Shown piece after piece: positions 16,918 to 28,864 of a DNA stretch of 64,000 bases. How positions within the stretch are numbered: position 1 is the first letter of the stretch; every line of letters starts with the position of its first letter. The notes beneath the pieces are model-generated. The model worked only from the letters and a program-made list of their open reading frames with translations, searched no databases and had not been told where the DNA came from. Source of the stretch: Bradyrhizobium zhanjiangense (lineage in GTDB: Bacteria; Pseudomonadota; Alphaproteobacteria; Rhizobiales; Xanthobacteraceae); assembly GCF_004114935.1 (NCBI RefSeq), contig NZ_CP022221.1, positions 3,493,001-3,557,000 of the forward strand, in the 5' to 3' direction. Position numbers and translations under genes: made by a program.

Positions 16918-18324
16918 CTAGCTTGAAATCCGGTAGGGCAGTATGTCCCTGCAGTCTCGATCGATGTTCAGTCTGCTCTTGAGCGGAGGGATCGCGCGCT
17001 GGGGACAGCTGGTGCGCTCGCAGATTCGACAGGAGATTCCGATCGGCTCGTAGGTGCCTTTGTTGGTGAGGTCGAGCCCGTCCGCATAGACGAAATCCTT
17101 GGCGTAGGAGACCTCGCATCCGAGCGCGATGGCGTAGCGCGGGCGCGGCGAGCCGAAGCCGCCGCGGCCTTTCGAAAGTTCGGTCGCAATGCAGAGAAAC
17201 CTGACGCCGTCCGGCGTCTCGGCGAGTTGCCGAATGATCTGGCTGGGTGCCTCGAACGCCTGATGAGCGTTCCAGAGCGGGCAAGCCGCCCCGTAACGTG
17301 CGAATTGCAGCTTTGCCGCGCTATGTCGCTTGGTGATGTTTCCGGCGCGGTCCAGCCGCGCGAAGAACACGGGCACGCCCTTGGAGCCCGGTCGTTGCAA
17401 GGTGGACAAGCGATGGGCCACCTGCTCCAGGCTCGCGCCGAACCTCGTGGCAATCAGCTCCAAATCGTGGCGCAAGTCTCGCGCGGATTGCAGGAATCTT
17501 TGATAGGGCAGAATGAGAGCGCCGGCGAAATAGTTGCGCAATCCCGCCGCGCAGACGTTCCGCGCATCGGCGGATCGAAAAGCCGTTTGGTCGGCAATCT
17601 GGCCAATGCGCTCCTCCTCCTCGAGGGCGGCGATTTGCAGTGCGATCTGGAAGTTTCGGGTTGGCGTGGGAAGGTAGGGGCTCAGCCACAAGGTGCGGGA
17701 TGCACGATCGAATTGCCGTAACGAATTTTCGTGCGGTCCGCTCTGGCGGATCTGCACGCCATGTCGGGCCTCCAGGTGGTTGACCAGCGCCGTGGTCGTA
17801 TTGTTGTCGGGAATGCCGAGGCGCTCGGCGAGCGCCTCGGCGGCGGTATCGAGCTCGTGGACGTAATTGTCGACCAGATGAAAGAAGTCGCGGACTTCTT
17901 CGTAAGCGGTCGGCTCGCCGGCCCAGTTGACGATCTGGCCGTCCAGACTGGCGAGCTGCTCGCTGTTGCGCCGGTACGCCTGGTGCGCGTTGAGGAGCGC
18001 TTGCGCGAAACCCGGCGCGTTCTGAACGACGAGTTTCAGCTCCTGCATGTTCGGCGCGTAGGGCGCAAAGATCGGATCGGCCAGCGCTTCCGTCAGCATC
18101 GACATGACCCTGTCGTTGTCATTGACCGACAGCGAACTGAGGTCGATCTGAAAGCGCTCGGCGAGAAGCACCAGGACAGAGGCCGAAACCGGCCTCTGGT
18201 TGTTCTCGATCTGGTTCAAATAGCTAAGTGAAATTCCGAGCCGTTCGGCGAACGCCTTTTGAGTGAGCTTCTTGCTCTCCCTCACCTCGCGGAACCGTCG
18301 CCCAATAAATAGCTTTCCAGTCAT
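16918..18324 (-). CDS. pccR: Short-chain fatty-acyl regulator PccR (ScfR family, XRE type)
   Basis: A 468-residue regulator. An N-terminal XRE helix-turn-helix (RRFREVRESKKLTQKAFAER, LSYLNQIENNQRPVSAS) is followed by a long effector region and a C-terminal domain with the cysteine-rich CRICERTSCPQRAIPPL. This layout fits the ScfR family, of which PccR controls propionyl-CoA carboxylase in Rhodobacter. It is divergent from pccB, as expected. The ATG at 18324 starts the conserved MTGKLFIGRRFRE. The frame stays open far upstream across pccB, but that part is an antisense artefact of high GC. TTYGCAA repeats directly at its start support autoregulation. Confidence 0.9.
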   Translation of the reverse strand: MTGKLFIGRRFREVRESKKLTQKAFAERLGISLSYLNQIENNQRPVSASVLVLLAERFQIDLSSLSVNDNDRVMSMLTEALADPIFAPYAPNMQELKLVVQNAPGFAQALLNAHQAYRRNSEQLASLDGQIVNWAGEPTAYEEVRDFFHLVDNYVHELDTAAEALAERLGIPDNNTTTALVNHLEARHGVQIRQSGPHENSLRQFDRASRTLWLSPYLPTPTRNFQIALQIAALEEEERIGQIADQTAFRSADARNVCAAGLRNYFAGALILPYQRFLQSARDLRHDLELIATRFGASLEQVAHRLSTLQRPGSKGVPVFFARLDRAGNITKRHSAAKLQFARYGAACPLWNAHQAFEAPSQIIRQLAETPDGVRFLCIATELSKGRGGFGSPRPRYAIALGCEVSYAKDFVYADGLDLTNKGTYEPIGISCRICERTSCPQRAIPPLKSRLNIDRDCRDILPYRISS

Positions 18325-18352
18325 TTGCAACTTCGCAATTTGCAATTCGCAA
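18324..18352. promoter_or_regulatory. Tandem TTYGCAA repeats, candidate PccR operator
   Basis: Four copies of TTTGCAA/TTCGCAA follow one another with starts at 18324, 18332, 18339 and 18346, a 7-8 base period. They begin at the pccR start codon and lie about 115 bases before pccB. The reported PccR motif in Rhodobacter contains spaced TTTGCAAA elements, so these are good candidate sites for control of both divergent genes. An imperfect dyad ATGCGCA-GT-TGTGCAT follows at 18362-18377. Confidence 0.6.
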
Positions 18353-18465
18353 GAATGTAACATGCGCAGTTGTGCATGTTCAAGCCTTCTCAAGGTAGGT
18401 TTTGCGGTTGTATCGCGGGAGAAGGGCCGGCGTAGCGTAACGGCGGGGCCATCGAGGAGAATTCC

Positions 18466-19998
18466 GTGATCTCGACCATTGAAGCCCTTGAAGACCGTCG
18501 TGCCGGCGCAACGCTCGGCGGCGGGGAGAAGCGCATCGAGGCGCAGCATGCTCGCGGCAAGCTGACCGCACGCGAGCGCATCGAACTCCTGCTCGACAAG
18601 GGATCGTTCGAAGAGCTCGACATGTTCGTCGAGCACCGCTCCACCGAGTTCGGCATGGAGAAGACCAAGGTGCCCGGCGACGGCGTCGTCACCGGCTGGG
18701 GCACCGTCAACGGCCGCAAGACGTTTGTCTTTGCCAAGGACTTCACGGTGTTCGGCGGCTCGCTCTCGGAAACGCACGCGCTGAAAATCACCAAGCTCCA
18801 GGACATGGCGATGAAGGCGCGGGCGCCCGTCATCGGGCTCTATGACGCGGGCGGCGCCCGCATCCAGGAGGGCGTCGCCGCGCTCGCAGGCTATTCCTAC
18901 GTGTTCCGCCGCAACGTGCTCGCCTCCGGCGTGATCCCGCAGATCTCCGTCATCATGGGCCCCTGCGCCGGCGGCGACGTCTATTCGCCTGCCATGACCG
19001 ACTTCATCTTCATGGTGAAGAACACCAGCTACATGTTCGTCACCGGCCCCGACGTCGTGAAGACCGTCACCAACGAGGTCGTCACGGCCGAAGAGCTCGG
19101 CGGCGCCTCGGTGCACGCCACGCGCTCCTCGATCGCGGACGGCGCCTTCGAGAACGACGTCGAGACGCTCCTGCAGATGCGGCGCCTGATCGATTTCCTG
19201 CCCTCCAACAACACCGACGGCGTGCCGGAGTGGCCGAGCTTCGACGACACCGCCCGTATCGATATGTCGCTCGATACCCTGATCCCCGACAATCCGAACA
19301 AGCCCTACGACATGAAGGAGCTGATCCTGAAGGTCGTGGACGAGGGCGATTTCTTCGAGATCGCGGAAGCCTTCGCCAAGAACATCGTCACTGGCTTTGG
19401 CCGCATCGCAGGCCGTACCGTCGGCTTCGTCGCCAACCAGCCGATGGTGCTGGCCGGCGTGCTCGACAGCGATGCTTCGCGGAAAGCGGCGCGCTTCGTT
19501 CGTTTTTGTGATGCCTTCAACATCCCGATCGTCACCTTCGTCGACGTGCCGGGCTTCCTGCCGGGAACCGCGCAGGAATATGGCGGCCTGATCAAGCATG
19601 GCGCGAAGCTCTTGTTCGCGTACTCGCAATGCACGGTGCCGCTGGTGACCATCATCACCCGCAAGGCCTATGGCGGCGCCTTCGACGTCATGGCCTCCAA
19701 GGAGATTGGCGCCGACATGAACTACGCCTGGCCGACCGCCCAGATCGCGGTGATGGGCGCCAAGGGCGCTGTCGAGATCATCTTCCGCTCCGACATCGGC
19801 GACCCCGACAAGATCGCGGCGCGAACCAAGGAATACGAAGACCGTTTCCTGTCCCCCTTCATCGCCGCCGAGCGCGGCTACATCGACGACGTCATCATGC
19901 CGCACTCGACAAGGAAGCGGATCGCGCGGGCGCTCGCGATGCTGAAGGACAAGAAGGTGGAAGCGCCGGCCAAGAAGCACGACAATTTGCCGTTGTGA
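18466..19998 (+). CDS. pccB: Propionyl-CoA carboxylase beta subunit (carboxyltransferase)
   Basis: A 510-residue carboxyltransferase of the PccB/methylmalonyl-CoA decarboxylase-type family. N- and C-terminal crotonase-like halves include [38 protein letters not shown] and [14 protein letters not shown], which bind acyl-CoA and carboxybiotin. It should transfer the carboxyl group from the biotin of PccA to propionyl-CoA, giving methylmalonyl-CoA. Very high GC3 matches a chromosomal-core-like block. It starts divergently from pccR and is followed after seven bases by pccA. Confidence 0.95.
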   Translation: MISTIEALEDRRAGATLGGGEKRIEAQHARGKLTARERIELLLDKGSFEELDMFVEHRSTEFGMEKTKVPGDGVVTGWGTVNGRKTFVFAKDFTVFGGSLSETHALKITKLQDMAMKARAPVIGLYDAGGARIQEGVAALAGYSYVFRRNVLASGVIPQISVIMGPCAGGDVYSPAMTDFIFMVKNTSYMFVTGPDVVKTVTNEVVTAEELGGASVHATRSSIADGAFENDVETLLQMRRLIDFLPSNNTDGVPEWPSFDDTARIDMSLDTLIPDNPNKPYDMKELILKVVDEGDFFEIAEAFAKNIVTGFGRIAGRTVGFVANQPMVLAGVLDSDASRKAARFVRFCDAFNIPIVTFVDVPGFLPGTAQEYGGLIKHGAKLLFAYSQCTVPLVTIITRKAYGGAFDVMASKEIGADMNYAWPTAQIAVMGAKGAVEIIFRSDIGDPDKIAARTKEYEDRFLSPFIAAERGYIDDVIMPHSTRKRIARALAMLKDKKVEAPAKKHDNLPL

Positions 19999-20005
19999 GA
20001 TCGCA

Positions 20006-22020
20006 GTGTTCAAAAAGATTCTGATCGCCAATCGCGGCGAAATCGCCTGCCGGGTCATCAAGACTGCCCGCCGGATGGGCGTTCAGACGGTTGCGGTCTA
20101 TTCCGAGGCCGACCGCGATGCCCTCCATGTCGAGATGGCCGACGAGGCCGTGCTGATCGGCCCGCCGGCTGCGGCCGAGAGTTACCTGGTGATCGAGAAG
20201 ATCGTGGACGCCTGCCGCAAGACCGGCGCCGAGGCCGTGCATCCCGGCTACGGCTTCCTGTCCGAGCGCGAGGCGTTTCCGCGCGCGCTGGAGGCGGCCG
20301 GCCTCGTCTTCATCGGCCCCAACCCCGGCGCGATCGCCGCGATGGGCGACAAGATTGAATCCAAGAAGGCGGCCGCCAAGGCCAAGGTCTCGACCGTGCC
20401 GGGCTATCTCGGCGTCATCGAGGACGACAAGCACGCGGTCCGCATCGCCGACGAGATCGGTTATCCCGTGATGATCAAGGCCTCCGCCGGCGGCGGCGGC
20501 AAGGGCATGCGTATCGCGAACTCCAAGGCCGAGGTCGCCGAAGGCTTCAACCTCGCCAAGGCCGAGGCCAAGGCCTCGTTCGGCGACGACCGCGTCTTCG
20601 TCGAGAAGTTCATCGTCGATCCCCGCCACATCGAGATTCAGGTGCTGGGCGACAAGCACGGCAACGTGATCCATCTCGGCGAGCGTGAATGCTCGATCCA
20701 GCGTCGCAACCAGAAGGTCATCGAGGAGGCGCCGTCGCCGCTGCTCGACGAGGAAACCCGCCGCAAGATGGGCGAGCAGGCCGTCGCGCTGGCCAAGGCC
20801 GTGCACTACGATTCCGCCGGCACCGTCGAGTTCGTCGCAGGCCAGGACAAGAGCTTCTACTTCCTGGAGATGAACACGCGTCTCCAGGTCGAGCATCCCG
20901 TCACCGAGCTCGTCACCGGCATCGATCTCGTCGAGCAGATGATCCGCGTTGCCGCCGGCGAGAAGCTCGCCATCGCGCAGAGGGACGTCACGCTCACCGG
21001 CTGGGCGGTGGAATCGCGCCTCTATGCCGAAGATCCGTTCCGCAACTTCCTCCTTCGATCGGGCGCCTGGTGAAATACCGCCCGCCGGCGGAAGCCAGCA
21101 AGGATGGCATCACCGTGCGGAACGACACCGGCGTGCAGGAGGGCGGCGAGATCTCGATCCATTATGATCCGATGATCGCCAAGCTGGTCACGCATGCACC
21201 CTCGCGCGCCGCCGCGATCGAAGCGCAGGCGACCGCGCTGGACGCGTTCTATGTCGACGGCATCCGTCACAACATCCCGTTCCTGTCCGCGCTGATGCAT
21301 CATCCGCGCTGGCGCGAAGGCCGGCTCTCGACCGGCTTCATCGCCGAGGAATTCCCGAAGGGCTTTGCGGTGCGCGTGCCGGAAGGCGAGGTCGCGCGGC
21401 GGATCGCTGCGGTCGGCGCCGCCATCGATCATGTGCTTGGCGAGCGCAAGCGGCAGATCTCGGGGCAGCTGGGAGGCCGCATCGTGCAGCGCGAGCGTCG
21501 TCGCGCGGTCTGGCTCGATCACCAGGAGATCCTGCTCGAGGTCGGACGCGAGAGCGAGGCGATCGCGGTGCGCTTCATCGATGCCGAGGGCAAGGCCGGC
21601 AATGCGCATCTGTTGCAGTCACCGTGGAAGCCCGGCGATCCGGTCTGGCAGGGCACCATCGACGGCCAGTTCATCGCGGTGCAGACGCGGCCGATTGCCA
21701 ACGGCATCCGCCTCGCGCATCAGGGCGTCGAGGTGCCGGTCTATGTCTGGACCGAGGCGGAAGCGGCCTCGGCACGCTTGATGCCGGTGACGACGGCCTC
21801 CGATACCGGCAAGAAGCTGCTCTGTCCGATGCCGGGCCTCGTGGTCTCGATCGCCGTGAACGAAGGGCAGGAGGTCAAGGCCGGCGAGACGCTCGCGGTG
21901 GTCGAAGCCATGAAGATGCAGAACGTGCTGCGCGCCGAGCAGGACGGTACCGTGAAGAAGATCCACGCCAGCGCCGGCGCGACGCTCGCGGTGGACGCGC
22001 TGATTTTGGAGTTTTCCTGA
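20006..22020 (+). pseudogene. pccA: Propionyl-CoA carboxylase alpha subunit, frameshifted
   Basis: The biotin carboxylase half is intact ([23 protein letters not shown]-grasp [28 protein letters not shown]). At about 21048-21055 the frame slips: the expected [20 protein letters not shown] becomes [11 protein letters not shown] and stops at 21073. The rest continues in another frame with all C-terminal features, including the biotinyl site VVEAMKMQNVLRAEQDG, to a stop at 22020. One missing base in CTTCCTCCTTCGATC explains everything. As read, the product would lack the carboxyltransferase-binding and biotin domains. Either the gene is newly broken or the base was lost in assembly; no other damage is visible. 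Confidence 0.9.
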
Positions 22021-22132
22021 CTACTGCAAAGATCGCGGCCTGAGATGGGCAGCCCGTCTACAGGACTTCCGTTTACCTCCGGGCAGAAGTGATGTTGGGC
22101 AGCTCGGCGTCACTTGGGATTGAGTGGCGTTG

Positions 22133-24013
22133 ATGAATACCGCACAATTCGCATTGGCATCGGCCTTTTCGCCTGCTTCACGCGAGGACTGGCGCAAGCT
22201 GGTTGATGGCGTGCTAAAGGGAGCACCCTTCGAAAAGCTGATTGGCAAGACGTACGACGGCTTGAGAATCGAGCCGATTTACCGCCGAGCGAAAGACATT
22301 ACGCCGATCGAGGGGCGTGCACCCGCGGCGCCTTGGCAGATCATGCAGCGTATCGATCATCCAGACGCGGCAGCAGCAAACAGGCAAGCCCTCCAAGATC
22401 TCGAGAATGGAGCGACGGGCCTGGCGCTCGTCTTTGCCGGGGCCAACTGCAGCCGCGGGTTCGGCTTGGACCCAACGGCGGGCGCCGTCGCCAAAGCTCT
22501 AGAGGACGTTCACCTTGATGCCGGCATTGGGATTGAACTTCGGATCGGTACACATGGGCGTAAGTCCGCGATCCACGTCGCGAAATACGTGAAGTCGGTC
22601 GGTCTCGATCCTGCCCTCTGCGACATTAGATTTGGGCTGGATCCGCTGGGCGCGTGCGCCCTCCGCGGACGCAGTCGATACACCTGGAAGGAAATCGCGC
22701 GGACGGTTGCCAGCACGATCAAAGGGCTCGTAACGCTGGGGTTCAAAGGGCCGTTCGCTGTGAGCGATGGCCGTATCGTTCATGATGCCGGCGGCTCAGA
22801 AGCGCAGGAGCTTGCCTTCGTGCTTGCCTGCGCGGTGGCATATCTGCACGCTATGGAAGCGGCGCGCATTCCGCTGGATCAAGCACGAACTATGATTTAT
22901 GCGCGACTCGCTGCTGACGCAGACCAGTTTTTGACTATGGCCAAATTCCGCGCGTTACGACTACTCTGGGCGCGCATCGAATCGGCGTGTGGACTTGCGC
23001 CAAAGCCGCTGTTTATTGCGGCCGATAGCTCCTGGCGCATGTTGACCAGGCGCGATCCCTACGTGAACATGTTGCGCGCTACCTTGGCGACATTCTCTGC
23101 GGGAATCGCCGGTGCCAATGCGATCACCGTTCTCCCGCACACGTTGGCGCTAGGCCTTCCGGACGCGTTTGCGCGGCGCGTGGCGCGCAACACGCAGCTC
23201 CTGCTGCTGGAGGAAAGCAATCTAGCCAAGGTTAGCGATCCTGCCGCAGGTGCTGGCGGCATTGAGGCGCTAACAATGGAGCTATGCGAGGCGGCCTGGA
23301 GGAGCTTTCAGGAGACTGAAAATGCCGGAGGCATTTTTGCCACTCTCCAACAGGGAACGTTTCAGGCGAAGATCACAGCTACGCGCAGGGCGCGTGAAGC
23401 CAATCTCGCGAAGCGCCGCGACCCGCTGACCGGGGTGAGCGAGTTCGCAAACCTTGGCGAAGGCGCAGCGGCGGTACTGAACGTAACACCGATGGCTCTT
23501 CCGCCAAACGTTGACCAGAAATACGTATTCGATGCACTGCCACCGATCCGGCTTGCGGAACCATTCGAATCGCTCCGCGACAAGTCCGATGCGATATTGA
23601 AGCTACGCGGCATGCGGCCGCGAGTGTTTCTTGCTAGTCTGGGCACACCGACCGACTTTACGGCCCGCGCGACCTTCGCGAAGAGCTTCTTCGAAGCCGG
23701 AGGAATTGAGGCTATCGACGGCGCAGGCGTTGCCGACCCAGCCGAGCTTGCCCTCGCATTCACAGGCTCAGGCGCCGAACTCGCCTGCCTTTGCTCCAGC
23801 GACAAGATCTATGCGGAGCGCGCCGAAATCTCCGCCCAAGCGCTTCAGCAAGTCGGTGCTAGGCACATCTATTTGGCGGGACTTCTCTCTCAATCCGAGG
23901 CCGCGTTTCGGCGGGCTGGCATCGGCAGCTTCATTCACGTCAGTTGCGACGCCTTGGCAACGCTAAATGCCGCTTACGAGTGGATCCAAAACCCGAAGAT
24001 TTCCTTCGGATAA
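22133..24013 (+). CDS. mutA: Methylmalonyl-CoA mutase small (beta) subunit
   Basis: A 626-residue protein of the methylmalonyl-CoA mutase family, beta-subunit type. It has the barrel domain (ARNTQLLLLEESNLAKVSDPAA) and a C-terminal Rossmann-like domain that lacks the DxHxxG cobalamin motif (CSSDKIYAERA in its place). It therefore supports MutB and does not itself bind B12. GTG at 22124 is an alternative start three codons upstream. Its codon use is clearly less GC-rich than pccB/pccA before it and most of mutB after it, which suggests separate acquisition. It precedes mutB by 25 bases. Confidence 0.9.
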   Translation: MNTAQFALASAFSPASREDWRKLVDGVLKGAPFEKLIGKTYDGLRIEPIYRRAKDITPIEGRAPAAPWQIMQRIDHPDAAAANRQALQDLENGATGLALVFAGANCSRGFGLDPTAGAVAKALEDVHLDAGIGIELRIGTHGRKSAIHVAKYVKSVGLDPALCDIRFGLDPLGACALRGRSRYTWKEIARTVASTIKGLVTLGFKGPFAVSDGRIVHDAGGSEAQELAFVLACAVAYLHAMEAARIPLDQARTMIYARLAADADQFLTMAKFRALRLLWARIESACGLAPKPLFIAADSSWRMLTRRDPYVNMLRATLATFSAGIAGANAITVLPHTLALGLPDAFARRVARNTQLLLLEESNLAKVSDPAAGAGGIEALTMELCEAAWRSFQETENAGGIFATLQQGTFQAKITATRRAREANLAKRRDPLTGVSEFANLGEGAAAVLNVTPMALPPNVDQKYVFDALPPIRLAEPFESLRDKSDAILKLRGMRPRVFLASLGTPTDFTARATFAKSFFEAGGIEAIDGAGVADPAELALAFTGSGAELACLCSSDKIYAERAEISAQALQQVGARHIYLAGLLSQSEAAFRRAGIGSFIHVSCDALATLNAAYEWIQNPKISFG

Positions 24014-24038
24014 ATGACAATCGAACGCGAGCACTCAA

Positions 24039-26201
<2,163 letters not shown>

Positions 26202-26256
26202 CCTGAATACAAACTCACCCGAGTGCTCGTCCGAATATGACTAGCAGGCAGCAATC

Positions 26257-26487
26257 ATGTCGATGTTAGATCGAATTCGTAATGAGATAGATCACCTCCG
26301 CGTTCAGGTCGGACGTCACCGCAGGGAAGTGTCTCGACTGCGACATTCAGGAATAGACGTGGGCGCAACGGAAGCGCTCATCGGCAAGATACAGGCGAAA
26401 ATTCAAGAATTATGCTCGGAGAGAGATGCGCTGAGGAAGATGCAGCCGAGTCCGACAAAGGGTAGGGTCGGTCGTCGGAAATGGTGA
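26257..26487 (+). CDS. Small basic coiled-coil protein of unknown function
   Basis: A 76-residue protein dominated by one amphipathic helix with heptad-like spacing (LDRIRNEIDHLRVQVGRHRR, IGKIQAKIQELCSERDALRK) and a basic tail. No family was recognised. It lies 55 bases behind mutB on the same strand. Composition is protein-like and the reading frame is unshared with any better gene, but expression is unproven. Confidence 0.5.
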   Translation: MSMLDRIRNEIDHLRVQVGRHRREVSRLRHSGIDVGATEALIGKIQAKIQELCSERDALRKMQPSPTKGRVGRRKW

Positions 26488-26804
26488 ATCTTAGAGCTCG
26501 CGCAGTAGATATGCAGCGCCAGCTCTTTGTCCGTAGCTGCCGAAATATGCGGCAGAGTTGCCTCAGGCCTCCGCGTTTCGATCAGAGCAGTTCGAGCCCA
26601 ACCGCAACGAGCATTTCTATCGCCGAACCGTTGGCGAAGAGAAAGTCTTGCGTCCGTGGGCAACAGCATAAAATGCTGATTGGTCATGTGGGGCATGACG
26701 ACTTTGAACATTAATGCCGAAGGGACAGCGCAACTATGATCACGCAATTGTAGTCCTCGGCGGAGGCATGAATAAACGGTCCTCGCCAAACAGGGAGTGA
26801 GAAG
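26488..26804. other. Intergenic stretch before the catabolic cluster
   Basis: About 317 bases with short reading frames on both strands, none with recognisable protein features. A promoter for the following VOC gene is expected here. GGGAGTGAGAAG just before 26805 provides a ribosome binding site. Confidence 0.4.
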
Positions 26805-27164
26805 ATGAAGCTTAAGCACGTCTATCTTACCGCTCCGGAACCTGAAGCACTGGCCCGCTTTTACGAAGCACTTGGATTGACGATCCGCTTTGCTGACCGC
26901 GGCAAGTGGATTCAGTTCGTAGGAGACAAGGCCGCCTTTTGCTTAGCAAGCCCTGCGGAATCCGTGTCCGAGCAGTTTCGGAATGCTGTGGTTGTATTCG
27001 AGGTGGAGGATATGGACGCTGCGCTTGAGCAAGCGCGGGCGGAGGGCGCTGAGCTCGTCGGTGAAGTTCGGGAGATGGGGGCGCATGGCCGGGTGGCCCA
27101 TTTGAAAGATCCGCAACGCAACACAATTCAGTTCTTTCAGGCTGTGGTCAAGAAGGGCGTCTAA
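26805..27164 (+). CDS. VOC-superfamily (glyoxalase/bleomycin-resistance type) protein
   Basis: A 119-residue single-module protein of the vicinal oxygen chelate fold (HVYLTAPEPEALARFYEALG, VVVFEVEDMDAALEQAR, HLKDPQRNTIQFFQ). Metal-ligand positions are suggested by the first His and the last Glu/Gln region, but the usual C-terminal Glu is a Gln here (TIQFF), so metal binding is uncertain. VOC proteins act as lyases, isomerases, dioxygenases or binding proteins. It opens the cluster that continues with a flavin reductase and ABC importer. Substrate unknown. Confidence 0.85.
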   Translation: MKLKHVYLTAPEPEALARFYEALGLTIRFADRGKWIQFVGDKAAFCLASPAESVSEQFRNAVVVFEVEDMDAALEQARAEGAELVGEVREMGAHGRVAHLKDPQRNTIQFFQAVVKKGV

Positions 27165-27214
27165 CCCGCTTTATGAACTAGATTCGGTTCGATTTATCGG
27201 GGAAACCTATCACC

Positions 27215-27742
27215 ATGAACTTCCGAGTGTCGCCCATGCCTAGTCAAGAAATCCCTGCGTTCAGTAGCAAGGAATTCCGGAGCGCAATGCGCAACGTGCC
27301 GGGTGCAGTGTCTATCGTAACTACGGGGGTGCATCCTAGCAGGCACGGTTTGACGCTGACGGCCGGCTGCTCATTGTCGACCGAGCCATCGAGCGTGCTG
27401 GTCTGCGTGAACAAGTCGGCTGGCGGTCACGATACGATAAAGCAGAGTGGATCATTCTGCTGGAATATTCTCGCGGCGGATCACGCCGAGCTGGCAAGAA
27501 AGTTCTCCGGGCAGGACGGCAGCAAGGGTGACATACGCTTTACCGACGGTTTGTGGCGCGAACTGATTACGGGAGCGCCAAGTTTGATCGATGCGATTTG
27601 TAGCTTCGATTGCCGACTGACTGACTCTCACGATGCTGGCAGTCATACGATCTTCGTCGGTGAGGTGGTCGCACAAGCGATAAACGCCGATCGCGACCCC
27701 CTTGTCTATGTGAATGGCGAATTCACAGTACCGAAGCGTTAG
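27215..27742 (+). CDS. Flavin reductase family protein
   Basis: A 175-residue protein of the flavin reductase-like FMN-binding split barrel family (FRSAMRNVPGAVSIVTTG, LTLTAGCSLSTEPSSVLVCVN, SGSFCWNILAADHAELARKFSG, GEVVAQAINADRDPLVYVNG). These enzymes reduce free FMN or FAD with NAD(P)H and supply reduced flavin to a separate monooxygenase. The luciferase-like monooxygenase at 33306-34436 in the same cluster is the obvious partner. The first ATG and one nine residues inside are both possible starts. Confidence 0.9.
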   Translation: MNFRVSPMPSQEIPAFSSKEFRSAMRNVPGAVSIVTTGVHPSRHGLTLTAGCSLSTEPSSVLVCVNKSAGGHDTIKQSGSFCWNILAADHAELARKFSGQDGSKGDIRFTDGLWRELITGAPSLIDAICSFDCRLTDSHDAGSHTIFVGEVVAQAINADRDPLVYVNGEFTVPKR

Positions 27743-27854
27743 AACTCCGACTGGTTCGGGGAACGTGCTTGAGTCATGGAGCGGATACTAACGCCGCTTC
27801 TATGAACCGATGTTTGTAGCCAATAAAGGTCAATTCTGGAGCAAGGGTGCGGCG

Positions 27855-27995
27855 ATGAGCGTTGAGGAGACCAGGCGGAAAGCGATTAGCGAAGTCATCT
27901 CGATTTGGAGCGATGGACGCGAGGCGCCAGCCGCGCCTTCGGACATCCCAATGTCCTGGCTGCGGTGTCCACTCGTACCGCTCGTTGCTCACTAA
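27855..27995 (+). CDS. Short leader-like reading frame coupled to livH
   Basis: A 46-codon frame (MSVEETRRKAISEVISIWSD...) whose TAA overlaps the ATG of livH as TAATG, the arrangement used for translational coupling. An in-frame ATG at 27810 would make it 61 residues. The composition of the first half is protein-like and acidic/basic balanced; no family is recognised. Since livH itself has only a weak ribosome binding site, read-through of this frame could drive livH translation. It may equally be a chance frame. Confidence 0.35.
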   Translation: MSVEETRRKAISEVISIWSDGREAPAAPSDIPMSWLRCPLVPLVAH

Positions 27996-28864
27996 TGTTG
28001 TCACTTTGGCTCAACGTTCTTGCGAGCGGCATTCTGCTTGGTCTCGTTTATGGCTTGGTGGCGCTGGGGTTGACCATCATATTCGGCGTGATGCGGGTAG
28101 TAAACTTCGCTCACGGTGAGATGGTCGTCTTCGGCGTCTATATCGGATACTGGGCGGTCCGTCTTTGGGACGCCCCGATCATCGTAGCGGCGGCAATAGC
28201 TGCGGTCGTCATGTTCCTTTTCGGGTACCTCCTGGAAGCCCTGATAGTGAAGCGGTTCGTCAACCGGCCCCATCATTACCAATTCATTGTATTCATCGGT
28301 CTATCGCTGCTCTTTAGCGGCGTCCTTCTGGTCGGCTTCGGGCCTGACCCGCGTCCGAGCGCTTCTATACTATCGTTTCGCACTGTATCACTCGGCTTCG
28401 TGACGCTCGATCTGGCGAGATTGCAGGCGGCGATAACCGCGGGTGTGCTTATCGCTCTGCTGGGAGTATACCTCCGGTTTTCCTCGCTTGGCCGGGCGTT
28501 GCGAGCGGCCGCAGACAACCGGTTGGGAGGGCTTGTCGTTGGATTGAACATTCCACGGGTCTACGCGGTGACGTTCGGAATTGGTGCTGCCTGCGCCGGT
28601 GTAGCCGGGGCGCTGATATCTCCTCTGTTTGATGCCCAACCCTATCTCGCCGTTGACTTCACGCTTCTTGCTTTCGTGACGGTCATTGTCGGTGGTCTCG
28701 GCAGCTTCAGCGGAGCGCTGCTGGGAGGCCTTGTTATCGGCGTTGCCGAGGCAATTGCGGCTCTGATGTTCACACCGTCGATGAAGACGGCGCTTCCCTA
28801 CGCGCTCCTCATCATCATCCTGATTTTCCGTCCGAGAGGGTTCTTCGGTGCAAAAGAGATTTGA
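27995..28864 (+). CDS. livH: Branched-chain-amino-acid-type ABC transporter permease (LivH family)
   Basis: A 289-residue polytopic permease with about eight hydrophobic segments and the LivH signatures GLVYGLVALGLTIIFGVMRV, VNFAHGEMVVFGVY and FVTVIVGGLGSFSGALLGG. It forms the membrane channel of a HAAT-family importer with LivM. The ATG at 27995 is chosen because it starts the first membrane helix and fits the family length; an in-frame upstream start would add 30 unlikely residues. It overlaps livM by 17 bases. In catabolic clusters such importers often carry aromatic or other organic acids, not amino acids. Confidence 0.92.
   Translation: MLSLWLNVLASGILLGLVYGLVALGLTIIFGVMRVVNFAHGEMVVFGVYIGYWAVRLWDAPIIVAAAIAAVVMFLFGYLLEALIVKRFVNRPHHYQFIVFIGLSLLFSGVLLVGFGPDPRPSASILSFRTVSLGFVTLDLARLQAAITAGVLIALLGVYLRFSSLGRALRAAADNRLGGLVVGLNIPRVYAVTFGIGAACAGVAGALISPLFDAQPYLAVDFTLLAFVTVIVGGLGSFSGALLGGLVIGVAEAIAALMFTPSMKTALPYALLIIILIFRPRGFFGAKEI

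Noticed and set aside
18325..20061. Very long minus-strand frame continuing from pccR across the whole of pccB
   Set aside because: It is antisense to an intact carboxylase gene, has His/Asp/Gly-rich composition typical of a GC-rich shadow frame, and the pccR family begins at the ATG at 18324.
20006..22020. Programmed ribosomal frameshift in pccA
   Set aside because: No slippery heptamer or downstream structure was seen, and propionyl-CoA carboxylase alpha subunits are not known to use recoding. A mutation or assembly error is simpler.
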